The notes under the pieces are model-generated. The model made no database searches and was not told where the DNA came from. It saw only the letters and a program-made list of their open reading frames with translations. A program made the position numbers and the translations under genes. A stretch of 64,000 nucleotides of DNA. Origin: Diaphorobacter caeni. GTDB lineage: Bacteria > Pseudomonadota > Gammaproteobacteria > Burkholderiales > Burkholderiaceae_C. The stretch is taken from the NCBI RefSeq assembly GCF_015354245.1, contig NZ_JADKYZ010000003.1, positions 372,001 through 436,000 on the forward strand. Reading direction: 5' to 3'. Each line of letters opens with the position of its first letter. Positions within the stretch are counted from its first letter, which is position 1. Below are positions 56,865-64,000 of this stretch, piece after piece.

Positions 56865-57341
56865 ATGCCGGAAGAAAAAAGCGAGCCGCAGACCGCCTCC
56901 ACCAACAGCCTCCCCGCACCACCGCTGCAGCATGCCGAGCGGCCGGTGGTCGTGCGCTGGCTGCTGATGGCGTTCGCCGTCTTCTGTCTGGTGATGGGCG
57001 TCATCGGCATCATCGTGCCGGGTCTGCCGACGACCGTCTTCATTCTGATGGCCGGTTGGGCTGCGGCGCGCAGTTCGCCGAGGCTGCATGGCTGGCTGTG
57101 GAATCACCGGCTGTTCGGCCCGATGCTTCAGGAGTGGGCCAACGGCGGGCGCGTGAGCCGCAAAACCAAGTGGAGCGCCACCATCGTGATGTCGTTGTGT
57201 GCATGCATGCTTTTTTTGCTCGGCGGCACTCCGATCTGGGTGAAAATGACGGCCAACGGCTGCATGGCCTGTGTGCTGGTCTGGCTGTGGCTCCGCCCCG
57301 AGCCACCCGCTTCATCCTCCGCGGCGGCCCCCGAGCACTGA
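56865..57341 (+). CDS. DUF454 family inner-membrane protein (YbaN-like)
   Basis: A 158-residue protein with the DUF454 block 'MGVIGIIVPGLPTTVFILMAGWAAARSSPRLHGWLWNHRLFGPMLQEWANG' and three to four hydrophobic segments. 'GRVSRKTKWSATIVMSLCACMLFLLG' follows. Its role is unknown. The N-terminal 30 residues are a polar tail. ATG 56865 gives the family N-terminus, and longer starts would overlap the def promoter region. Confidence 0.85.
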   Translation: MPEEKSEPQTASTNSLPAPPLQHAERPVVVRWLLMAFAVFCLVMGVIGIIVPGLPTTVFILMAGWAAARSSPRLHGWLWNHRLFGPMLQEWANGGRVSRKTKWSATIVMSLCACMLFLLGGTPIWVKMTANGCMACVLVWLWLRPEPPASSSAAAPEH

Positions 57342-57401
57342 AAATTCCACAAAATTGTCGCCCGACGGGGTCTGCTTCGAAAAGTGACAGTTTTTTGTGG
57401 C

Positions 57402-57407
57402 TATAAT
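57402..57407 (+). promoter_or_regulatory. -10 element before the tRNA-Asn array
   Basis: A perfect TATAAT lies 12 bp before the first tRNA-Asn. No good -35 lies 16-18 bp upstream, although T-rich and GTGACA-like sequence is nearby. The start point is probably the base just before the mature tRNA. Confidence 0.6.
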
Positions 57408-57418
57408 CTAAGTCTTGT

Positions 57419-57494
57419 TCCTCAATAGCTCAGTTGGTAGAGCGCCGGACTGTTAATCCGTAGGTCCCTGGTTCGAGCCCAGGTTGAGGAGCCA
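57419..57494 (+). tRNA. tRNA-Asn (GTT), copy 1
   Basis: A 76-base tRNA gene including the encoded CCA. The acceptor stem TCCTCAA pairs with TTGAGGA (then G and CCA), the D-loop CAGTTGGTAGAG and TPsiC loop GGTTCGAGCC are canonical, and the anticodon loop CTGTTAA places GTT at positions 34-36 for asparagine. Confidence 0.97.
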
Positions 57495-57572
57495 AAGAAT
57501 TTCTTTGAGGGCCTTGCAATTGCACAAGGCTCGGCTCGTGAAGAACGAGCCATCACCAAATAAAAAACGTAT
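57495..57572 (+). other. Spacer between tRNA-Asn 1 and 2 with hairpin
   Basis: The 78-base spacer contains GCCTTG and CAAGGC flanking a TGCAATTGCA-type core (about 57511-57530), and a second short hairpin GGCTCG/CGAGCC. Their position suggests structures that help separate the tRNAs during processing. Confidence 0.5.
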
Positions 57573-57648
57573 TCCTCAATAGCTCAGTTGGTAGAGCGCC
57601 GGACTGTTAATCCGTAGGTCCCTGGTTCGAGCCCAGGTTGAGGAGCCA
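57573..57648 (+). tRNA. tRNA-Asn (GTT), copy 2
   Basis: Identical to copy 1 over all 76 bases, including CCA. Anticodon GTT. Confidence 0.97.
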
Positions 57649-57699
57649 AATTCAGAGCCCTGCAATTGCACAGGGCTCATTCAAAATCAGTATCGATAT
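57649..57699 (+). other. Spacer between tRNA-Asn 2 and 3 with hairpin
   Basis: The 51-base spacer has GAGCCCTG and CAGGGCTC flanking the same TGCAATTGCA core seen in the first spacer, while the stem sequence differs. Covarying stems around a shared core suggest a real structure. Confidence 0.5.
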
Positions 57700-57775
57700 T
57701 CCTCAATAGCTCAGTTGGTAGAGCGCCGGACTGTTAATCCGTAGGTCCCTGGTTCGAGCCCAGGTTGAGGAGCCA
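57700..57775 (+). tRNA. tRNA-Asn (GTT), copy 3
   Basis: Identical to copies 1 and 2 over all 76 bases. Anticodon GTT. A terminator follows after 4 bp. Confidence 0.97.
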
Positions 57776-57779
57776 CTTC

Positions 57780-57818
57780 AAATCCACCCAAGAACTTGCG
57801 TCTTGGGTGGATTTTTGT
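57780..57818 (+). terminator. Terminator of the tRNA-Asn array
   Basis: AAATCCACCCAAGA (57780-57793) pairs with TCTTGGGTGGATTT (57801-57814) around ACTTGCG, followed by a T-run. It directly follows copy 3 and ends the array transcript. Confidence 0.9.
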
Positions 57819-57938
57819 TTGTGTCGCTCGCTTTTTTACAAAGCCTTTGGCTTCGATGGCTGGTCGTATGAAGTCGGCAATGCTGGCCCTGCTCGCTTTG
57901 TTGGCCCGCTGCCTGAGGAAACGAGAGGAAGAAAAAAG

Positions 57939-57977
57939 AAAACCCGCTCGCCTTTGGGCTTGCGGGTTTTCTTTTTT
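57939..57977. terminator. Terminator downstream of icd
   Basis: AAAACCCGC (57939-57947) pairs with GCGGGTTTT (57962-57970), with a smaller internal stem. A-rich sequence before and CTTTTTT after allow use on both strands. It lies 20 bp after the icd stop on the minus strand. Confidence 0.8.
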
Positions 57978-57997
57978 GTTTTGACCGTTTCAGGCCA

Positions 57998-59257
<1,260 letters not shown>

Positions 59258-59462
59258 GCGGGTCTCCGTTGAATTCAATGGACAGTCTCGTGTTGCCTGC
59301 TATCCCTTTTGGTAAAGCAAGTGTTTGTTCGCAATGATTCTAGCGACAAAAGAAATGCGTTTACCCTGTCAACCACGCGGCATAAGTCGCGTTGAAGACT
59401 GGTCAGCCCGCACACATGGTGTGTGCAGCGGCGGACTCAACACACCGTTGGAAATTGCATAT

Positions 59463-59672
59463 ATGAAAAAACTCCTCGCAATTCTGATAGCCGGCATGTT
59501 CGCCTCTGGTGCATTCGCGCAAGCGGCACCCAATACCGCGCCCGAAGCTGCGCCCGCGGCCGCCGCCGCGCCGCACGCCAAGGCCGCCAAGAACCACCAC
59601 GCCAAGGCGACGCCCAAGCACAAGCACGTCAAGGCAAAGAAGGCCCGCAAGCACCACAAGGCAGCAGCCTGA
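59463..59672 (+). CDS. Small secreted His/Lys/Ala-rich protein
   Basis: A 69-residue protein. A signal peptide of about 19 residues ends AFA-Q. The mature peptide is low complexity: Ala/Pro at first, then 'HAKAAKNHHAKATPKHKHVKAKKARKHHKAAA', strongly basic and histidine-rich. Such peptides resemble acid-shock-type or metal-binding periplasmic proteins. Function cannot be assigned. A start at 59463 gives a clean signal peptide, and a terminator lies about 55 bp downstream. Confidence 0.7.
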   Translation: MKKLLAILIAGMFASGAFAQAAPNTAPEAAPAAAAAPHAKAAKNHHAKATPKHKHVKAKKARKHHKAAA

Positions 59673-59726
59673 CCCGACACTGATGATGCCCGCGCCTGCG
59701 CGGCGCTTCATCCACCTGCTCCCACC

Positions 59727-59758
59727 AGCCCGCCTCAAGTCCGCTTGGGCGGGCTTTT
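59727..59758 (+). terminator. Terminator after the small basic protein gene
   Basis: AGCCCGCC (59727-59734) pairs with GGCGGGCT (59748-59755), with CAAG/CTTG continuing the stem around TCCG, followed by TTTT. Confidence 0.85.
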
Positions 59759-59866
59759 CACTTCCGGAACGCGAGAAACGGCCGCGCCACCCGCTTCGCA
59801 CGCAACTAAACTACGAATCAGGAATCCAGCCATTCATCCCTCAACGCTTTTCGTGACCGGCACCCG

Positions 59867-60328
59867 ATGAAAAAACTACTCTCGCACATCATCCTGACGC
59901 TCAGCCTGGCCACTCCGGCGCTGCACTCCATGGCGCAGGGCGCGCCGCAGACCACCCTGCCCCGCACCTCGATCACCGCCGGCATGTACCTCATCGACGC
60001 TCAGGTCGCGATGACGCCGCGCGAGCGCGAGATCGGCCTCATGTTCCGCAAGGACATGCCCGCGCAGGAGGGCATGCTTTTCATCTTCGAACAACCCGCC
60101 ACGCAATGCTTCTGGATGAAGAACACCCTTCTGCCGCTGACGGCGGCCTTCGTCGCGGATGACGGCACCATCGTGAATCTGGCCGACATGAAGCCGATGA
60201 CCGAAGATTCGCACTGCTCGGCCAAGCCGGTGCGCTACGTGCTCGAGATGAACGTGGGCTGGTTTGACAAGCGCGGCATCAAGGCCGGCACCAAGCTCAC
60301 GGGGCGCCCCTTCACGCCCGCCAAGTGA
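59867..60328 (+). CDS. DUF192 family secreted protein
   Basis: A 153-residue exported protein. A signal peptide ends near SMA-Q (residues 23-24). 'MTPREREIGLMFRKDMPAQEGMLFIFEQPATQCFWMKNTLLPLTAAFVADDGTIVNLADMKP' is the DUF192 core, a small beta barrel with conserved Trp-Met-Lys-Asn. Its function is unknown. It ends 28 bp before a terminator-like hairpin on the opposite strand. Confidence 0.88.
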   Translation: MKKLLSHIILTLSLATPALHSMAQGAPQTTLPRTSITAGMYLIDAQVAMTPREREIGLMFRKDMPAQEGMLFIFEQPATQCFWMKNTLLPLTAAFVADDGTIVNLADMKPMTEDSHCSAKPVRYVLEMNVGWFDKRGIKAGTKLTGRPFTPAK

Positions 60329-60355
60329 GTTGACAACAAGCCACCCTGCCCCATG

Positions 60356-60397
60356 AAAAAAGGCTGACGACGGCATTCGACATGCCATCGCCAGCCT
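60356..60397 (-). terminator. Terminator of the zinc-ribbon gene set
   Basis: On the minus strand, AGGCTG (from 60397) pairs with CAGCCT (60366-60361), with an inner GGCAT/ATGCC stem, followed by a T-run down to 60356. It lies about 20 bp after the stop of the membrane zinc-ribbon gene. Confidence 0.75.
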
Positions 60398-60417
60398 GAT
60401 GCCGGCTCAGCGGCTGA

Positions 60418-61857
60418 TCACTGTCTGGTGCCGCAGTTCTCGCAGAACATGTCCTGCGCACCGATGGTGTGACCGCAGGCCTTGCACCCCTTCGTCGTCG
60501 CTGGAGGAGCGTCCTCGGGCGAAGCACCCGTGGCCGCCGCAGCACTCGCCATCAGACCACCCAGAGCCGCCGCACCGGCCGTGGCAGCCCCTGAAGCGGA
60601 AGGCGCCGCGGGAGCCTGTGACGCCGCCGCCTGCGCCGCAGCGCGCGCCTCGGCTTCGCGCTGAGCCTCTGCCCGGGCCTGTGCAGCACGGGCCTGCGCC
60701 TCGCGAGCCTCGCGCTCGGCAGCTTCCCTGCGCAGCGTTTCCTGCTCGGGCAAGGGTTGGTTGGTTTCTTCTTCCTCGAGCCGGGTCTGCTCCATCACCG
60801 CCTCTTCACGCGCGTTGCTCGCGGCCTGCGCGCGATCCGCCGCAGCCTGCTTGGCACGCTCCGCAGCCGCGCGGGCCTTGTCGGCGGCTTCGCGAGCCCG
60901 CTCCTTCATGGCGCCGAATGCACCTTCGATGTCGCTCGAGGTGCCTGCGGTATCCAGACCATCGGAGGCCTGCAGGTACAGCAGATTGATGCCCATCATC
61001 GCCACGAGCGTGATCAACGCAAAGAGCAGAATGCTGAGCACGCTGGCACCCAGAATGGCACCCGTCATCGACGCACTGCTGAACATGGCCATGGCCGCGC
61101 CCAGGCCGCCCATTCCACCCATGCCGTATCCACCGCCATAGCCTCCGCCACCACCCATGATGGATGTCGCGAGGCTCGTGAGCAGTCCCATGGCTGGAAC
61201 CACGCCCGAGGCGATCAGCATGCCGATGACAACGAGGATGATGTAGAGCACCATCATCATGAGCACCACCTGCACGAGGCGGTGGCGCGCGATCGCGAAC
61301 ACGCTGGCCAGCGCCTGCTTGAAGCCCAGACCGCTCCACACGGCAGGAGCAAAGAGAGGAAACACCACCCAGACGCAGGCGATGATGAAGGCCGAAGCGA
61401 TCAGCAGCAGCACGGGATGCGCCACGAAGGCCAGCACCGCGCCGATCACCGGAATCTTGCAGATGAAATAGATCAGCGCCGCGACCAGCATGAAGGCGAT
61501 GGTCACCACGAAGACGGCGACGCCCAGCAGCAGGAACTTGGGCACAGACCCGAGGCCGAAGGCCGCCGCCTCGCCGATGCTGCGCTGGGGCAGGTCGCGC
61601 GCCTTGTCCATGAGCAGCACGCCCACGGCCGAGGAGCCCGCGACCCAGACGACGAAACAGGCAAGGGCGAGCACGACCATGAGCACGATGCCCACGATGC
61701 CGCCCAGGCGGGTGACCGACCATTGCATCAACCACAGCAGCACGCAGCAGACCAATGCGGTCAGAAAGCCTGCGCCGAGCGCACGCCACTGGGTGAGCCC
61801 CTCTCCGGCTCGCGTCAGTGCGCCAAAGTCGATGGATTTGTAGCTGGAATCATTCAT
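60418..61857 (-). CDS. Polytopic membrane protein with C-terminal zinc ribbon
   Basis: A 479-residue protein. About seven to eight hydrophobic segments occupy residues 25-300, including a Gly/Met-rich loop ('GGGGGYGGGYGMGGMGGLGAAM'). A charged, Ala-rich helix (about 315-420, 'EREAREAQARAAQARAEAQREAEARA') would form a coiled coil. The C-terminal zinc ribbon has Cys458, Cys461, Cys472 and Cys475 ('CKACGHTIGAQDMFCENC'). The function is unknown. It is the last of three minus-strand genes of a matched zinc-ribbon/lipoprotein set. Confidence 0.75.
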   Translation of the reverse strand: MNDSSYKSIDFGALTRAGEGLTQWRALGAGFLTALVCCVLLWLMQWSVTRLGGIVGIVLMVVLALACFVVWVAGSSAVGVLLMDKARDLPQRSIGEAAAFGLGSVPKFLLLGVAVFVVTIAFMLVAALIYFICKIPVIGAVLAFVAHPVLLLIASAFIIACVWVVFPLFAPAVWSGLGFKQALASVFAIARHRLVQVVLMMMVLYIILVVIGMLIASGVVPAMGLLTSLATSIMGGGGGYGGGYGMGGMGGLGAAMAMFSSASMTGAILGASVLSILLFALITLVAMMGINLLYLQASDGLDTAGTSSDIEGAFGAMKERAREAADKARAAAERAKQAAADRAQAASNAREEAVMEQTRLEEEETNQPLPEQETLRREAAEREAREAQARAAQARAEAQREAEARAAAQAAASQAPAAPSASGAATAGAAALGGLMASAAAATGASPEDAPPATTKGCKACGHTIGAQDMFCENCGTRQ

Positions 61858-61939
61858 GGCTTTGGTGGAAAGTGAAAGTCATTGAAGAAAAACGGCGCGC
61901 ACTGATGGCAATCAATGCGCGCCCGGTGCAACCGCAGAA

Positions 61940-62620
61940 TCAGGGACGCTTCTGCAGGTCGCCCGCCTTGATCGTGTAACGCTCGATGCCACGCGGCAGA
62001 TCGGCGTTCACCGACTTCTGCACGGTCAGCGGGTTGCCGTCCTTGGTCTTGGATTCGCCCTCGCTGGTGTTGACCTTGCGGCCACGCACATCGGCCGACG
62101 CCTGCTCCACCAGGATCGTCGCGCCGCCACGGCTGTCGGCGATGCGGGTGGCCAGCGCCTTCACCGCGTTCATCGAATTGATGTAGCCGCGCTTCTTCTT
62201 GCCTGCAGTCGGCAGCTCGATGGTGACGGTATCCAGCGCGGTCACGTCAGCCACGCGTGGCGACTGGCTGTCGGTCATCGATACGCGGTTGGTGAGCACC
62301 GAGGTGTTGCGCGCACGCTGCGCCTTGGGCAGGGTCTTGGTGGCTTCGACGGCGGCCTCGATGCTGACCTCGGCGTCATGCACTTCCTCGTCGAGCTGCT
62401 TTTGCAGCGTCTCGAAGCGCGCAATCGATTCGGCTTCGTTGAACTGCGGCTCCGCCGCCTGATCGGCCTTGCCGCCCTGACCGCCCGCAGCCTTGGCGCA
62501 GGCCGGGTCGGTGCTGGCGGGGTCCGCGCAACGCGACGAAGAACCCGGGCCATTCGCGCAACCGGCAAGAATGGCCACTGAAAAAGCGATACCAGCCAAT
62601 TTGAAGCGTGTCATTTGCAT
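61940..62620 (-). CDS. Lipoprotein of unknown function in zinc-ribbon gene set
   Basis: A 226-residue exported protein. The signal sequence ends in a lipobox LAGC (Cys21). A Cys/Pro/Gly-rich linker with an acidic and Gln-rich helix ('ARFETLQKQLDEEVHDAEVSIEAAVEATKTLPKAQ') precedes a compact C-terminal domain ('VTALDTVTIELPTAGKKKRGYINSMNAVKALATRIADSRGGATILVEQ'). No known family was recognised. It lies between the two zinc-ribbon genes (gaps of 82 and 36 bp). Confidence 0.7.
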   Translation of the reverse strand: MQMTRFKLAGIAFSVAILAGCANGPGSSSRCADPASTDPACAKAAGGQGGKADQAAEPQFNEAESIARFETLQKQLDEEVHDAEVSIEAAVEATKTLPKAQRARNTSVLTNRVSMTDSQSPRVADVTALDTVTIELPTAGKKKRGYINSMNAVKALATRIADSRGGATILVEQASADVRGRKVNTSEGESKTKDGNPLTVQKSVNADLPRGIERYTIKAGDLQKRP

Positions 62621-62656
62621 AGGTGTTCTCTCTCTGTAACTTGGAAAATACGGACC

Positions 62657-63793
62657 TCAGTCCAGAAGACTGTCGAGACTCTTGTTGCGCTTGCGCTCCG
62701 CCTTGGGCGCTGCGCCTGAACCCGGTGAATCCTTGAGCACATGCACCGGCGGCACGGTGACGGGCTCCGGCTGATCGGGGTTGCGCGACTCCGCCGCCGC
62801 ACCTGTGGCATCCGGCTGCGCCAGCGTCGTGGAACCAGACTCGTGGACGGCGGGAGCCGCCGCATCGGCCGGCGTTGCCGTCGTCAGCGGAGTCAGTTCC
62901 GTCGTGGCGGCCTGTCCTGCCTGAGCGCCCTGCGAAGCCGAATCCATGGCCGTGGCCGATGACTCAACGGCGGCAGCCGCAGGCACGACACTCTCCCCTT
63001 CCGCCACGTCATCCTGCGCGGGCTGCGCGCCTGCGGCCGGCACCGATGACTCGCCGCTTCCCGCAAATTGCTTGTAGCCAAACCACCCACCGCCACCCAC
63101 CACCAGCAAGGCCAGCACGCCGATGGCCAGCCACTTGAGCCCGCCCGCGCCGCCAGCGCCCGGCTGACGTTCCGCTTCACCGAAATGGTCAAAGGTCACG
63201 GGTTCCGGCGATGGCCGCAGATCAATAGGCTGCGGGGCCGGTGCCGCCGCGGGCGCGGAAGTGGAAGCGGAGTCGGGTAAAGACACCTGCTCGCGCGGCA
63301 CGGGCAATTCGAAATCGGGCATGCCGCGCTGCACCGGATGCAGAGGCAGCGAGTCGAGCACCGAACGCTCGATCTCCGGCGGACGCGTGTCGTCGAACGA
63401 CAGCGCCAGATCGAGCTCCTCTTCGGTGATGGGCTGCTGCGCCGCAGCGGGCTCAACCGAAGCCGTCGCAACCTCGACCTCGACCGGTTCATCACCCTGA
63501 AGCACTGCCGCTCCCATCACGCCCGCATAGGCGGGGCCCAGCACGGGAATGGCGGTGCCGCAGCCGGTGCAAAAACGGATGCCGGGCTTGAGGGCCTTGC
63601 CGCATTCAGGGCAGGCGTCCAGCGCCTGCGAGGTCAACTCTTCCAGAGCCGCCGGAGCCGTATCGGCATAGGAAAAGGACGACACCTCGGCCGCGGTGGC
63701 CGCGTTTGCAGAGACTTGGGAAACCAGCGTGCCGCACTTGTTGCAGAACCTGGCTCCTGGAGAAAGCGTGTGACCGCAGGCAGGACAATTCAT
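62657..63793 (-). CDS. Single-pass membrane protein with two N-terminal zinc ribbons
   Basis: A 378-residue protein. Two zinc ribbons open it: Cys3/Cys6/Cys17/Cys20 ('CPACGHTLSPGARFCNKC') and Cys61/Cys64/Cys75/Cys78 ('CPECGKALKPGIRFCTGC'). A transmembrane helix lies at about residues 219-236 ('LKWLAIGVLALLVVGGGG'). The C-terminal 140 residues are Ala/Ser/Pro/Glu-rich and probably disordered, ending in a basic 'KAERKRNKSLDSLL'. The two-ribbon-plus-one-helix layout suggests a membrane-tethered adaptor. It is the first gene of the minus-strand set and shares the ribbon type with the last gene. Confidence 0.78.
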   Translation of the reverse strand: MNCPACGHTLSPGARFCNKCGTLVSQVSANAATAAEVSSFSYADTAPAALEELTSQALDACPECGKALKPGIRFCTGCGTAIPVLGPAYAGVMGAAVLQGDEPVEVEVATASVEPAAAQQPITEEELDLALSFDDTRPPEIERSVLDSLPLHPVQRGMPDFELPVPREQVSLPDSASTSAPAAAPAPQPIDLRPSPEPVTFDHFGEAERQPGAGGAGGLKWLAIGVLALLVVGGGGWFGYKQFAGSGESSVPAAGAQPAQDDVAEGESVVPAAAAVESSATAMDSASQGAQAGQAATTELTPLTTATPADAAAPAVHESGSTTLAQPDATGAAAESRNPDQPEPVTVPPVHVLKDSPGSGAAPKAERKRNKSLDSLLD

Positions 63794-64000
63794 GGATTTG
63801 AAGATTTAACGCGTCTATCCAGCTTTATCCTGCCATAGAAATCTTAAAAATATTGCGCTGATTACCCGATTGCAACAATTGAACGCAATTAAATTACGTA
63901 TGGCAACATTTAGCGTCTCTGAGCAACGAATGACAACTCGTCTGCTCATTTTCTGCATTGTGTCGCGAGCGTGGATCTTGCTGCAAGTCAGTTCCGCCTA
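63794..64000. promoter_or_regulatory. A/T-rich upstream region at window end
   Basis: No gene was recognised. The first 100 bases are clearly A/T-rich with runs such as TTAAAAATATT and AATTAAATTACG, fitting the promoter of the zinc-ribbon operon reading leftward. The next gene to the right lies outside the window. Confidence 0.45.

Noticed and set aside
57419-57775. CRISPR-like array from three 76-base repeats
   Set aside because: The repeats fold as perfect tRNA-Asn genes, and the spacers are unequal and structured.

Overview
GC-rich, gene-dense chromosomal DNA, most likely from a betaproteobacterium of the order Burkholderiales, family Comamonadaceae. The reasons are the Bug/TctC-type binding protein, the class A CoA transferase/CoA-lyase pairing, the ybbA-tesA divergent pair, a 1331-residue purL and the general style of the housekeeping proteins. 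The assignment is inferred from protein character, not from a marker gene. No rRNA, CRISPR array, prophage or insertion sequence was seen. Three identical tRNA-Asn genes are present.
Layout. 1-9300: end of an SstT-type symporter, ybbA/tesA, a PLP-dependent trans-sulfuration enzyme, a BON lipoprotein, a SulP transporter, a rhodanese, pirin, OsmC and DoxX proteins, and a class III cyclase-FHA protein. 9728-15900: a protein of three HTH-like repeats, a YebC paralogue, then a LysR-controlled set (CaiB CoA transferase, Bug binding protein, HpcH-type CoA lyase) and a lower-GC membrane orphan. 15930-18752: an LD-carboxypeptidase with a histidine-rich head, a TadA fused to a haloalkane-dehalogenase-like domain that has lost its nucleophile, and a small membrane protein. 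18832-22207: an ADP-ribose/NAD-related island (ADP-ribosylglycohydrolase, DUF4291, 'ADP-ribosylation/crystallin J1' protein, NADAR) divergent from an NrtR-like Nudix regulator, with two near-identical 15-bp palindromes between them. 22303-29787: a Cys-rich protein, rlhA, an RNase D-like exonuclease, metY and the ergothioneine pair egtB-egtD. 29988-36923: an eight-gene operon with an SCP2-like protein, an alpha/beta hydrolase, a complete Liv-type ABC importer and an amidohydrolase, which looks like uptake plus hydrolysis of an unidentified compound. 37087-43019: OmpW, DUF808 and purL. 43152-49611: a phytate-use operon (TonB-dependent receptor, beta-propeller phytase, TonB, ExbB, ExbD) divergent from a degenerate-GGDEF membrane protein and an AraC regulator. 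52042-59257: map, glnD, def, a YbaN-like protein, three tRNA-Asn and icd. 59463-63793: a small basic secreted protein, a DUF192 protein, and a zinc-ribbon/lipoprotein trio of unknown function.
How the genes work together. The clearest functional units are the phytate operon (binding, outer-membrane energy coupling and hydrolysis), the 29988-36923 importer-hydrolase operon, the ergothioneine pair and the NrtR/NADAR island. The island is the best candidate for an incompletely described system: every member belongs to a family tied to NAD or ADP-ribose chemistry, the genes are tightly spaced, and the shared control region carries paired operators.
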